NCBI GenBank assembly: GCA_027604005.1 | Contig: JADGJT010000144.1 | Coordinates: 1 to 45,677, forward strand | Reading direction: 5' to 3' | Length of the DNA stretch: 45,677 nucleotides | DNA from: Dinochytrium kinnereticum | Taxonomy: Eukaryota; Chytridiomycota; Chytridiomycetes; Chytridiales; Chytridiaceae | In this document: positions 10,863 to 21,921 of the stretch, piece by piece | Numbering within the stretch: the stretch's first letter is position 1 | Layout: each line of letters starts with the position of its first letter | Notes under the pieces: model-generated | The model's database searches: none | Seen by the model: only the letters and a program-made list of their open reading frames with translations | What the model was told of the DNA's origin: nothing | Position numbers and translations under genes: made by a program

Positions 10863-12849
10863 TTAATTGCGGAAGTTAGTGGACTTCAACCAGCTCTGAA
10901 TCATCTCAAGGGAATGCTCAGGTTGGTCATAAGGAACCTATTTGAAAACACATGAAGATGAGCCGAAACGCTCATCAAAATAATAAAGACAAAAGAACAT
11001 ACCATGTGTCCACTCTCAAAAACCTTCAACCAAGTAAGGTTTCCGTAAGTCCTGAACTCTCCCGCCTGCTTCCCAGTGATCGCACTCATAAGCGGGTAAT
11101 CAGGCGCGTTGTTAAAACCTTCAGTCCCAGACCATTCCATAGCCTTCAACCAACCAATGTTTGACATCCAGTTACAAACATAATCGGCGTCTCCGGCGTA
11201 AACCAAGGCACGAACACCGGCGTCAAGAAGCTCAGCAACCATCCAGTCGTGAGCGATCGCAGAGTCCCCGGTTTTCATAAAGTTAATACCAACGGCGTTG
11301 GAGCAACCAGTGTATTGACGAGACACCCCGATCTTTTCTTGGATTTCGGGTGTGTTAAGGAAGATGTCGATGTCCTAAAATTTTTAAGTGCGATATTGAG
11401 GGGAAATAATTACGTTGATAATGGGATAGCACTAAATACAAGAAGGTTAGGGCCTAGCAGCATTCTTTAAAACATCACCTCCAGAGACCCGTCGCACTCC
11501 TGTCGAATATCATAGGGATTTCTACGAGCCTCCTTTGGCAAGCTCACAATCGATCCGCAGTAAAGAGACGCTGGAACGCACGAAAAACTAAATCAAAATC
11601 TGTAAGTATTCGGACCTCCCCTTCCCCCCCCCAAAAAAAAAAACAAAACAATACTCACGCAGTTAAATACTTATCACATCGATCACCCAATGTCTTGCAC
11701 ATAGGGTACCTATCCCTCATTGTCTGGCAAGCCTTCTCATCAGCGACAGGGCCATCTGCAAAAACGTCAGCACATGAAACCGATAACAAAGACAAACATT
11801 TGGTATCGCAAGCAAAATCGGGGAAGTACTTCGTTTGTTCAGTCTGATCAACCCAACCATTGCCTAAGGACGAAAAAGAACATATATAAATAATTAGAAT
11901 CGGTCATAAACTTTCAAAAAAGACTCACCTATGCCAATCGAAACAAGCTTAACCGGAATACGGTAAGGATCTTCTGCCTTAGCAACATTAGCGTCATGAA
12001 TAGCCTTTCCGATCGCAGGAATGTAATGTCTGTACGGAAACGAAAGAAAATCATTAGGGAAAACCTTCACATAACTTCACTTGGAAAAACTCACCCGCCG
12101 TAAGACTCGCCGAAAGCATGGAAATCATTTTTAGCGTATTTAGGGTAATGATAGAAGAAAACTTGGAGGAAAGCGTCAATGTCTTTTCCTGCCCTCTTGG
12201 AATCGCCAACGGTTTGGCCCTCTTTAGCGTACGAGAATCCAACGTCAACAGGCTATGGGGTATAGGTTAGAGTAAAGTTTGAGCAAAAATGGATGAAATA
12301 CCTGGTCAATGAACATCACACTAGCGTTCTCAGTCCACGAATATGGGTTGTTGGTGGTTCCATTCCCACCAGGGTTAACACGGCACGGGCCAAGCTCCTA
12401 TGTATAAACACAAAAAAAGACGTCAGTCATTCATCACATCACTTTGAATCGTACCATGAACAACCCCAACCCAGAAGAACAGCCAGGCCCTCCATTCGTC
12501 CAAAGAATGAATGGGTCCTCAGAAGGGTTGCTTCTGGACTCAAAAAAGAAAAAGAAAAAGTATCCAGCAAGAGTCTCAAGGTACCCCGTTATCTCAAGAA
12601 CGTTAGGATCGCAGAGCGACTCGGCAGGGTCGTGCTCTTTGACGTGAATGGAGTAGCCAGGGAGACTTGGAACGGAGAGAACCTATGATTTTGTCCTTGT
12701 CAGAGGGATCCATCGGAACCGCGTACCCTTTGGAAGGCTGAAAGCTCTGGCTTCTTGCTGACGCTGGAGAACAGAGGTTGCTGTAGCCGCGCAGCCGTCG
12801 CAGCCGTCGCGGCGAGGCAGGCAAGCAGGAGGGTTGCAGACAGATGCAT
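10863..12849 (-). CDS. Serine carboxypeptidase (peptidase S10, carboxypeptidase Y type)
   Basis: Ten exons (12849-12727, 12682-12455, 12397-12302, 12252-12095, 12029-11929, 11863-11798, 11755-11659, 11587-11479, 11374-11003, 10937-10863) sum to 1,425 nt and give 474 residues. It begins with a clear signal peptide (MHLSATLLLACLAATAATA). S10 hallmarks follow: DPNVLEITGYLE, FESRSNPSEDPFILWTNG, the oxyanion region NGGPGCSS, ELGPCRVNPGG, FIDQPVDVGFSYA, and the nucleophile in GESYGGHYIP. The catalytic Asp is in VYAGDADYVCNW and the catalytic His in ESGHMVPYDQPE. The family removes C-terminal residues from peptides in the vacuole. There is only a short propeptide-like stretch compared with yeast carboxypeptidase Y. 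All triad residues are present. The 42-nt intron at 11797-11756 is inferred and could be retained in frame. Confidence 0.93.
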
Positions 12850-12952
12850 GTTCAAATATCGTGGTGAAGTTGTGTTACTCGTACCAACCCGCTTGATAAG
12901 CAGAACTTGGCCAATACCAAAAGTGTATTTTAAATGCATTAAAACGACGCCC

Positions 12953-15900
12953 TCAAACTTTAAGCACCTCCAGCGCGTACTTTCCAACCCCATCCTGAAC
13001 ACCTGCCACCATCCGCTTCCATCTCGCTCGCTTTTCTTTGCCAGCTTTGGCAGAAGCCTTTGTCTCGGCGGCTTTTTCACTCGAGCCAAACGCCACCAGT
13101 GATTCCTTAAGCTTCCGCTGCAGGAGAGAAAGCATGCGAAGGTCGACAGAAACAGCTTCGCTCAGGCCCTCGAAGCGTTCTTGGAGTGAGGGGGAGAGAA
13201 GAACAGAGGAGAGGTTCGAATCCATAATGAGTGAGAGCACGTCGAGAGCCTAAACGATTTTTGATTCAGTCAAACATTGTACGTAAATGCAATAAGGAGA
13301 AAGAAGCTCACCAAGTCGTATCGCATAGCATGCTTGGACTTCTTTTCCGGCCACAACCACCAAAGCGGCTTTCGCCCTTCTATCGTCTCCTCGTCCCCCT
13401 CACCATTATCCACAGCCGTCTCCTCTTTCTCTCGCTTCTCACCAACTCGAAACCTCTTCTCTCGGCAATCCGTCATTACAAGCGCCTTAGCCCAGACAAC
13501 AATCACCTCTAAGTCCTCAACCCTCAACACCTTCATCGCCCTGCTCATGTGCACGTCGTTGCGGGGCATTGAGAAAATCTTTTCAAAAAACCAGCATCTT
13601 CCTAGTCGAACTTCCTCGGCTCCAGGAACGACCATCCACTCTTTTTCATGAATCTTTTTCAGTTTCTTCCCGTCTTTAGTCTTTGATCGCTTCAACTTCG
13701 CTTGAATGCTGGACTTAGCAAGACGGTCCATAGCAACGATACGGCGGTGAAGATGATCCAAAACTTTACTCTTCGAGTCCTCCTGGGTCGCGCAAACATA
13801 CCGCAAAACCGTTACAAGATCTGTCTCGCTCAGATCAGGGATTAGCCCCGGCTCAAGCGCCATCGCGAGGGTCTCCAAATCATCCTTTTCGATAATGGAT
13901 CGAATCAAATTTGGGGCCGTCGGTGGGGAGGTAGACAGTACGGTGTCTCGTGAGAGAAGAGGATCTAACCGCGATGTAACTCGGCCGGTTTCAATCAGAT
14001 AGCGGAGAGCGTTGGAAGGCCAGAAGGCTGAAGGTTTGAGGAGACATCGGGAGAGGATAGCGTGCATGACGGGTTGGGTTATCTCGATAGAGGGCAGTTC
14101 GGCGAATCCAGTCAAATCGCTGGATTCCGCTTCCTTTTCTTTACTGGCTTGTTTGTTCTCCTTTGCAACTTTCTCCTTCAGCCAGTTCAGCAGTGCTGCT
14201 TCGAAGTCAACGGCTGTTTTAGTCACATTAGGGTTCAGCATCGTCATTATGGTATCGCGGTCAGATTTCTCCACATCCACCAGAGAATCCATCCAGTCTG
14301 ATTCTGGAGAACCACCTTCGACCTCGTCAGACCCCACCGTTCCGGCTAGAGAAACAAGACCAGTTGACTCGTTAGGAATTGTTAACGGGCTTTCCTTGTC
14401 AAACGTTTTCAATGAAAAGGAGCCGCCTTGCATTTTGCCAAGCGCAGAAAGAAGGGTGACTTCGGTGCAGTAGTAAGGGACTAAATGAGTCGATGATGAG
14501 AATGATAAAGGCTGGAGGTCTTCAACGTCGGTAACTGTGAGTGCGAGGGTTGGGCCGAGAGAAGGGCAGGAGGTAACGATTATCTGGAGGGGAAAATTTG
14601 CATGTCGATGGTTAAGGACAAAAGAAGCAAATATGGTAAGATAAAACAAAACTCACATCAAAGATCTTTCCTCTTAATAGCCTCGTCTCCGTGATATTAA
14701 GCGGGTCACTCGATTCCATCTCAGGCTCGCGTGCATTGAGGACCTTTTCAGATTGGAGCGTTCCGTACTTGATGTCCCACATTATCAAAACCTCCTCGAC
14801 TATTAAAAAACACAGCAGTAAGGTAACAAACGTGGGAGGAAAGAAAGTAATGGGTAATTAAAACAAGGACTCACCAAATTTCCCACGATACCTAGAAGCA
14901 GCAATCGCCACATACGAGGAGCCTACAGGTGTAATGCATGATGATTCATATGATTCAGGCTCGGCTGAAGATATTATAGACCTCAAGAACAATTTGGAAT
15001 GCGACAGATCAATTGAGATACGAGGAGAGAGGGCATTGCAATCAACTAATGACGTTGGAAAGACGTAAAGTTCACCAGATTGGTCTACATAAAATGTTAG
15101 GTTGAACAAAACAAAATCGAAGAAGCCCACCTAAAATGAAAAGATCGTGGGTTTCGGCGTTAAATGCGAATGAAGCTGGGGATAATTTGGAAGAAAGATC
15201 TAGAGCAGTTTTTGGAATGCCAGCTGCGAGCTGACGACCTTCATTGATCATAATGGTCTCAACAAACAGCTTCATGCCATCTTCCTTTCCTTTCGTGATA
15301 AGAACAATCTTTGTTCCCTCTTCAGACTGGAACATCTTTGACCAAACCACGGTACCCTTCAAAGACGATGTAGCTTTAAACCGACCGACAAACTTCGACG
15401 TCGCCAAATCTAATATTCCTACCCCACCGTCCACAAACACGACAACAAGGTTTCCATCGTCGTAGGCATTGAGGCTTTGAACAGGCGAATCCACGGTCAC
15501 TGTCTTTGTCGGCTTTCCAGGAACGTGGACATCGCGGGGTTGTTGAACGTCCCAGATCCAGATCAAGCGGCCGGCGTGGTTGACAGGAACGTTGGGGCCA
15601 TTTGAAACAGCCACGCAGACCTTTCCGGGAGCATGGAACTTTGATGATCCCTCGACTTCCTCCTCATTTCCATCCACGTCCATAGCCTCGTCGCCATTAG
15701 TAACGGCCACATGTAATGAGTAAGAAGACGGGATAAAGACTGCAGGAGTTGCAAAAGTCAAGGAAGGAGAAACGGAGAAGGAATGGATGCAATGTTGATC
15801 CGATAACTAAAAGAGAACCCAATATTAAAAGGCGTTGGAAAAAAAAAGGATGAAGTTAAATACGCAAACCCACGTTATAGACATGGATTCCTCCGGACTG

Positions 15901-16131
15901 AACTGTGACTGTGCAGATATCCCTATTGCGAGAGTTTGTCTCCGTCTTTGGCAGCGTGCATGCGACAGAGGCGGAAAGGAAAGGGGGGGTGGCCGAAGCA
16001 GCCTTGAGGGCATCGGACGCCTGTTTCCTCTTTCCCTTCTTCGATGCGTGAGTGGAGGGAGCGCCGGGGAGCGTGATGCGGGATGGGTGCAGCGTCAGTG
16101 GCAGCGGGTCCTGGAACCTGACGCCCGTCAT
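12953..16131 (-). CDS. NOL11/Utp8-like nucleolar protein (SSU processome, UtpA)
   Basis: Six exons (16131-15874, 15806-15131, 15084-14875, 14799-14657, 14583-13312, 13249-12953) give 951 residues with frame kept at every junction. The N-terminal half reads as a beta-propeller-like region: VQSGGIHVYNLSDQHCI, then SFSVSPSLTFATPAVF, GRLIWIWDVQQP and LIMWDIKYGTLQ. The segment pairing SDQ with a following TPAV matches human NOL11. The second half is helical, and a Lys-rich patch (KLKRSKTKDGKKLKKIH) suits a nucleolar protein. NOL11 and yeast Utp8 belong to the t-UTP/UtpA complex needed for pre-rRNA transcription and early 18S processing. The gene is divergent from the small gene at 16214, with 82 bp between ATGs that hold an A-tract. 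Family assignment is fairly firm; orthology to Utp8 is inferred. Confidence 0.8.
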
Positions 16132-16142
16132 GGTGGATTTAT

Positions 16143-16165
16143 CAACAAAAAAAAAAAAAAAAGAA
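16143..16165. promoter_or_regulatory. Poly(dA:dT) tract in a divergent promoter
   Basis: An A-run of about 17 bp lies in the 82-bp gap between the divergent NOL11-like (minus) and MDH1B-like (plus) start codons. Such tracts exclude nucleosomes in fungal promoters, so it could serve both genes. This is inferred from position and composition only. Confidence 0.45.
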
Positions 16166-16213
16166 CAGCCAGAGGAGGTTGTCGCACACAACCATTCAAT
16201 TGTCAGATTCAGA

Positions 16214-16943
16214 ATGCCTGACATGGTCCTCGCAGGGCGGGCGGACGATCCAGAGTTCGCAAAGGTAAAGGGACTCGCCGCTACATACGCCTGATATTAC
16301 TTCACGAGAGACTTCGTGCTCACACCATCCCCTGACATCCTGCTCCTTCCCTACCCTGCCGCATGCAGGCTGAAGGTGGGGTGCATTGCCCGTCCTGCGC
16401 TTACTGACTGCAACAGCTATGGCTTACCATCTGGCACACAACCTCCCCGACTTCAAGGTCGAGGTCATCATGAAGACTCCTGATGAGTGGGAAGAATACA
16501 GTCAGGAAGTATACAATGAGAATCGTTGGGCAGAGAGACGAGCGAGGGACCGTGAGATAAAGGGCCTGGACGACCTTCCGCAGATAATCTGGAGAAAGTC
16601 AGGGGAGCTTATTGGTAAGATTATCATTTAGGTTCTTCTTTGGTACTTTTCTTAATTGATTCTATACTAAAGTATCCGCTCCTTTTAGGAAATACGTCTG
16701 ATTTTCTTAAGCTGGTGAGTGATGCTACTTTTGGCCATTAACTCTGATAGTTCCAACGTCATAGATAAAGCATGCGTATAATCAGGAGTTGAATCTGGGC
16801 CATATGGAGCTTCAGGAAATATCACGTGAAAAGTAGGATATCCTCAGCTCGCCCAAATGGTCTGATTCCTCTTTTTCAGCTTTGTGACTGCCTGTCATAG
16901 CAAATACGCGAGCAACTCTGCTCTCCTAACCACCTCACGGTGA
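16214..16943 (+). CDS. Small protein equal to the N-terminal domain of MDH1B
   Basis: Six exons (16214-16264, 16369-16375, 16417-16614, 16689-16714, 16765-16832, 16880-16943) sum to 414 nt and give 137 residues. The second exon is only 7 nt and is required to keep frame. Read this way, the start VLAGRADDPEFAK, AEAMAYHLAH, NLPDFKVEVI lines up without gaps with human MDH1B (VIAGRADCPYYAK, then NLPDFRIHKI). Later blocks also match: PDEWEEY and PQIIWR before a GNTSDFL segment. The Rossmann and malate dehydrogenase-like part of MDH1B is absent, so this is a stand-alone N-terminal domain. Its biochemical role is unknown. I associate MDH1B with flagellated lineages. The gene is divergent from NOL11-like and ends 25 bp before the RGS-LOV start. 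Confidence 0.7.
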
Positions 16944-16968
16944 TCACAGGAAATTTGAAGGACAATCG

Positions 16969-19282
16969 ATGACGACTATGTGGGAGACATTTGATCGATA
17001 CTCTGTAAAATGGGAAAAAAAAAGGAATAAAAGTGGGTTTCTGGCTGCTTTGGAAACCTAGATCATCAAAAAAATCAAGGTTTTGACGAGAATGAGAGCT
17101 AAGACCCATTCAGTGAAGACTGAAGAGACAGTAGAAGTTGGTGGGAAGGAAGAACAACTTCGAAACAACCACGAAAGTTTACAGAAAGATGCCTTGTCGT
17201 CCATGGCTTATGAGAAACGTTATGGTGGAGAGTACCATGGACAGGAAGTGGTGGCGCAGAGCGATCAGGAAGTCCTAGGGTTCCTTAGTCGAGAGGTGAA
17301 ATTTGTTGTATCCCACTAAACCATGTGCACCTTCGAAACGTAAAAGCTTACAACTGTCTGAAATATTGAATAAAGGTTTTTCGCAAGTTTCTCCAGGATC
17401 CCAAATGTATTCAAGCATTCATCAAGTTTCTTCAAGTGGATCGAAGCATTGAAGGCCTGAACTTTTGGCATCGAGTTAGTTTTACTGCTCTCTTTAGACC
17501 ATCAACATTACTAAATTGTTAAATATTATAATACTCTAGGTGAACAAAATGTGCAACGCGCAATACAACCTGAAAAGCTTGATGCTGGACACCTATGAAA
17601 AGTTCGTTCGAGGTCACGAGAAGGAATTTGATGCTATGGCTCTTGAAGAATTGATGCGGGTGCCTGCGTTTATGGATATTCTTGATATCAACTTTTTTAA
17701 GTTGGCACAGGATGACGTTTTTGAGAGGATGTACACGCAGAGGTTTGGGATGAAAGTGAGAATAGTTTTGAAATACCTTTGAATGCAGCTTTTTTAGATT
17801 CATTCGCCTTTACCTCGTGTTTTCGGCTCAGGTCATTCTTTGTTATAATAATTATTAGCTAAAGTTAGGGAATAGGTTGCTATGACTGCCAAAGACCGGC
17901 GAGCTGGGTAAGCTATTTCTTCCTGTTCACGTCATTCTGAATACCCGATAGATTCAGCGGACTTGGCGACTGCTTCTGTTTAACGGATCCTTTATTGGAG
18001 TAAGAAAATTGCTCACACATTCTGATCTAACAACAACCCTAAGGGACAACCCAATCATTCTCGCGTCTGATAGATTTGTTGAGGTTTCAGGTTCAAGCCA
18101 GACGCTTTGCATACTTTACACTCACCTCCCAATTAAGGATACCCGAGAACTGAATGCATTGCGCGAAAGTAACTTCTTGTTTTACTATAACACTGATGTA
18201 TTTATCTTCCAAGTTGCCGCTTTCTACAGGGTCCCTTGACCGACCGCGAGGCTGTTAAACGACTGCGACACGCCATTGCAGAGGGTAGGGTTATTCTGAA
18301 TCTATAATCTATACTCAAAAACCGCAGGCGAGGAGACGACGGAACTCTTTCTTAACTACAAACTGGATGGCACGCCTTTTTGGAATATGGTCTTCATCGC
18401 ACCGCTACGAAAGGTTCTTTTTCCATTCCGTCCAACCCTTTGACCTGAATACGATTTCATAAAAAACAAACAAACAGAAAGACGGCTCTATCCGGTATTT
18501 CATCGGCGGTCAAGTTGACGGTGAGTTGGAAAGGTGTCTGGTATTTGAATTCCTCAAACGCGATCCACTCTACTGCAGTGACCCATAGCTTGGAAGTCGA
18601 CAAGCAGCTTCCAACCCTTTTCTCCAGCCAGCCTGCGGCAGCACCTCAAAGATCCCAAACCAAAGTCGAGCCGCTACTTTCGGGTGTCAGCGCTGTGGAA
18701 GAGACTCCACCAAAGACCAACTTGTTTTCCAAGGCGTGGCGATGGCTTGTCGATTCGATCTCAAAGTCTAAGAGCCGAGAGAATGAGGGGGGGAAAGTGC
18801 TTGGGATGGAGGCGGAGATTGTTGGGAGTGGGGATGAGATATCGGCTCAGGTTGTTAAGCTTTACGATACCTATAGCAAAGTAAGTACAGAGAATGAAAC
18901 ATCCAAGAAAAGTGCTGACGATCTACAGTATCTCGTCTTGCACCCTACCCGAGGTGAAATTCTCTTTGCCGGCTGGCAACTGTCACGGACACTCCAAACC
19001 CAAAAATCAGATGACGAGAACTGGATGATAGGGGCAGACTTTTACGAGCTTATCGTTGGTCCCAAAACCCCTAAACAATCAGCTGCTGCTCTTCGACACG
19101 CTCACCAAAATGCGAGCCCAGCCTCTGAAGTTGTTATGACTCCTGAAACTCCTGACATGAAGGAGACGAAGATGATGGCGCACATGACACCACTGAGGGA
19201 TGGGAACATGAATTGTGGAGCCGTGGTTGTTGTGCTTGTTTCTATGGACGTTCCGAGCCAGTTGGGGGAGGTTTGGGTGTGA
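16969..19282 (+). CDS. RGS-LOV blue-light photoreceptor
   Basis: Thirteen exons give 532 residues: 16969-17004, 17062-17295, 17376-17474, 17540-17755, 17876-17907, 17952-17999, 18044-18090, 18138-18168, 18214-18284, 18328-18413, 18478-18520, 18579-18880 and 18929-19282. The N-terminus has a basic patch (IIKKIKVLTRMRAK). An RGS domain spans about residues 90-195 (VFRKFLQDPKCIQAFIKFLQ, SIEGLNFW, LAQDDVFERMYTQRF). A LOV domain follows at about 205-315: DNPIILASDRFVEVSGY, then ARNCRFLQGPLTDREA with the flavin-adduct Cys near 249, then LDGTPFWNMVFIAPL and YFIGGQVDVT. The only visible change from the consensus GRNCRFLQ is Ala for Gly. A Ser/Lys linker and a C-terminal region of unclear type follow. 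RGS domains speed GTP hydrolysis on G-alpha. Fungal RGS-LOV proteins are known to bind membranes in light. Confidence 0.88.
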
Positions 19283-20291
19283 ACCAAGCATCTTTTCTTG
19301 CAGAATACATGGTCGCTTAGTGATGAAGTTCGCATCATTGTCGTGGTTATTTTGAATGCCTTGGTCTGGGAGATGGTTGATGAAGCTTTCTGCTTCCCAA
19401 TATATATAAATTGGATTGCTGGGCCTCTCCACACAAACGTCATATTGCACCTCCAGCGACGACCCAATTCTTTACCTCCCCTCGCAGTCACCATCGTGCC
19501 GTCCATTCGTTGTTTACTTACGAAACCTCTCTTACTTCAAGTGAGTAAATAACCTCCCCATATCTTCCATGTATTCCTAGCTCCTAGAAAAGCATGGCCC
19601 ACAAGCAAGAGAAGAACCCCAACGGTCAATACACTATTGCCTGATGCTAAGGGATGGAGGTTGATCCAACATTCATGCTCTACTAGTACGTCAACCAGCT
19701 GCCCAGGTCTTGTGCTGACCCCTTTCGGAGAGCATGTCAGCTAACGCAAACGAACTCCGCTGAATTTGTTGACTTCAAAGGTGGCAGGCAGACAACCATC
19801 AACAAACACGCTGGGCAAGCTAAAAACCAAAGCCTCTCTTATCAAGGCCAACCAGTTTTACAGTCTCCTTTCGCTCTCCGACAGAAGACAAATATTCAAA
19901 TTCCCCACCACTGATAAACTCCGCTTTGGCTCACCAAAACCCACTTCCTTTTAATCGACCCCCACATTTCAGCACCCTACTCCACCTCTCATCAACGGCC
20001 AACAACACATCTCTACCCATCTTTGACCTTGTCGTTGCGAGACAACACTCTTGGTGGGTTCTTGTTCCCGTGCAAAGCACCTCCTCCGAGCTTGTCGATC
20101 TTTCAGTTGCCGCCGTCCCTCGAGCCTTCTTCTCTATATCTGCCGGCCTCCCTTTCCCGTTCATCTCGAGCTCTAGCCTCTACGCCTCATACTGATAGTT
20201 CTCTTTTCCCCTCGCCTCATCGCGTTTCTTGACGGCAGCAGCATTACAACGAAAGCATCACCCTCGTCATCACAATCTCCATTCCTTCACC
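19283..20291. other. About 1 kb without a convincing gene
   Basis: No ORF here looks protein-like. A TATA-like run (ATATATATAAATT) lies at about 19400-19412. A pyrimidine-rich stretch leads into a possible donor (GTGAGT) near 19541. The right part is rich in C and T, as expected of a long leader for the gene starting at 20292. A very short frame beginning MAHKQEKNPNG starts near 19593 and stops after 16 codons. It may be an upstream ORF or part of an unresolved transcript. Confidence 0.5.
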
Positions 20292-21394
20292 ATGTACAAG
20301 CTTCTCGGTCTCGCCGCTCTTGCCCTGTTGGTCAAAGGTCCGTTTTTCAATGATGTCCAGCTTCAAACCCCAGCATCGCCTTAACTCTTATTCTTTTCCC
20401 TGATAGCCGCTCCCCCGTCTTTTGATAGCTACGACATTGCCCCAGGTTCGGTTGTCACTTCTTCCTCCACCTACCAAGGTGGAAACTGTGCCGTCAACAG
20501 GTGTTTGCCCTCCAACGTCCTCGACCCCACCCCTTACGACTCCAACGATGTGAAGACTGACCAGTGGGTGTCGGACGTTACTGCCTGCAACGCCAGCAGG
20601 AGTGAGACCATCAGTTTTGACTGGTCAAAGAAGTACAGCGTTCGTCTGCTTTCTGAGATTCGGTTCCGTTATGGAGACTTGAATGGTTTGTTTACCTTAT
20701 TGTTGTCTTTGGTTGAGTCAGTGTTTGCCTGACTACTTGCATTTTTTTTAGCGGGCTCTGTTGGGCTTGTGCTATACTCAGAGATCCCAATGAACGTTCC
20801 CAACCCCACTGCGGTGACTTTCGAGGACGATTCAAAGTGGACCGTCTTTGTTTTCAACACTCCCGTCACCGCCTCGGGTATGCAGCTTAGCTTCAGCGGA
20901 TTACAGTCTAAGGATGGCGGAAAGAACTGCTACGTCGCCATAAATGAGGTTCAAGCCTGGACTGGTTAGTGGTGTCTCCCCATATCATTCGCTTGCTGTT
21001 ATGGTCCTAACAGATTCTTGAAAACACAGGTACTCCACCAAGCACCGTCCCTGGTGGCAACCAGTCTGGTGCCGGCAGCCGCGACCCTCCTCCCTCTGCT
21101 CCTAAAGCTGGTCTCAGCTCCGGAGCCATTGCCGCCATCGTCATCGTCCCCATCGCATGTCTCATCGTCATTGGAGGAATCTGGTTGGCGCGCACCCGTC
21201 GTGCCAATCTCCTCAAGAAGCGTCTTGCTCGTGAAGTTGAGCTCAGCCGTCGTCAACAGGAGAATGGCGGTGCCGCTGCCGCACCCTCGAGCCCTGATGC
21301 GTCCAAGTCTTTATCTCCTAGGACAAAGAACTACCTTGACGCCCTTGCTAAGGAGAATGTCGCGGCTGGACGTGGGTCCTCCAACGCTGTTTAG
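20292..21394 (+). CDS. Type I membrane protein with discoidin-like ectodomain
   Basis: Four exons, 20292-20337, 20407-20685, 20752-20964 and 21030-21394, sum to 903 nt and give 300 residues. There is a signal peptide (MYKLLGLAALALLVKA). The ectodomain (about 20-195) has the look of a galactose-binding or F5/8-type C fold. It starts SVVTSSSTYQGG, has a DQWVSD turn, and ends NCYVAINEVQAWTG, with Cys residues near both ends. A Pro/Gly/Ser stalk precedes the hydrophobic span AIAAIVIVPIACLIVIGGIW and a basic stop-transfer ARTRRANLLKKR. The cytoplasmic tail is about 75 residues with an Ala/Ser-rich middle. A role in surface or wall binding is plausible, but the domain call rests on fold-level patterns only. 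The long C/T-rich leader suggests regulated or strong expression. Confidence 0.8.
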
Positions 21395-21921
21395 ACTTTA
21401 ACGGATTGCGATATCTTAAGCTTCCATGCACTCCATATCCGCCTTATACTTCCAGAGTCAGAAAGCCTAACGCTGGCTGTAGCGACTGAGGAATCTTCCA
21501 CCAGCTAATCTTGTTCCTTATCTTGACCCCCATGTTGCATAGTTTGTTGATATTGTATCAGCCAGCCTGGTACTCTTTGCTATTATGATGTACTTTGTAT
21601 TTCTGTTCCTGAGAAAGATTTCGTCGTTCATTACTTGCGGCCCTCTCATTTTTGAGTTAATGAGGGATGGCCCTTTGCGCGATTTCGACCTTTCGTTATA
21701 TTTCTTCTCTTATCCTGAAAAAGAAATGAAGTGGGTCGGCTATGGTTTTCATTCTGATTTTATTGGGAGATGATGCCTACCTATGGGGATGTCTGGAACT
21801 TCCCATCTTGATGGCTTCTGTCTTTTGCTGGTTTTGAAAAAATAAAAAAAGTATCTGGTTTCGATATAAAGGGCCATAGCTATACTTCGTTGATTGTGCA
21901 GGATTGTCAGCCCACCAAGAC
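21395..21921. other. Intergenic region, no gene seen
   Basis: This interval should contain the 3' end of the gene stopping at 21394 and the promoter of the one starting at 21922. Short frames on both strands lack protein-like composition. An A-rich run occurs at about 21837-21850. Nothing else stands out. Confidence 0.5.

Noticed and set aside
13205..13225. GGTTCGAATCC, a perfect tRNA B-box-like string.
   Set aside because: It lies in coding sequence of the NOL11-like gene, and no acceptor or anticodon stem could be found around it.
17005..17061. The first RGS-LOV exon could read through to a stop inside the A-run.
   Set aside because: Splicing GTAAAA to CCTAG removes the stop and joins in frame to the next exon; the alternative gives only a tiny peptide.
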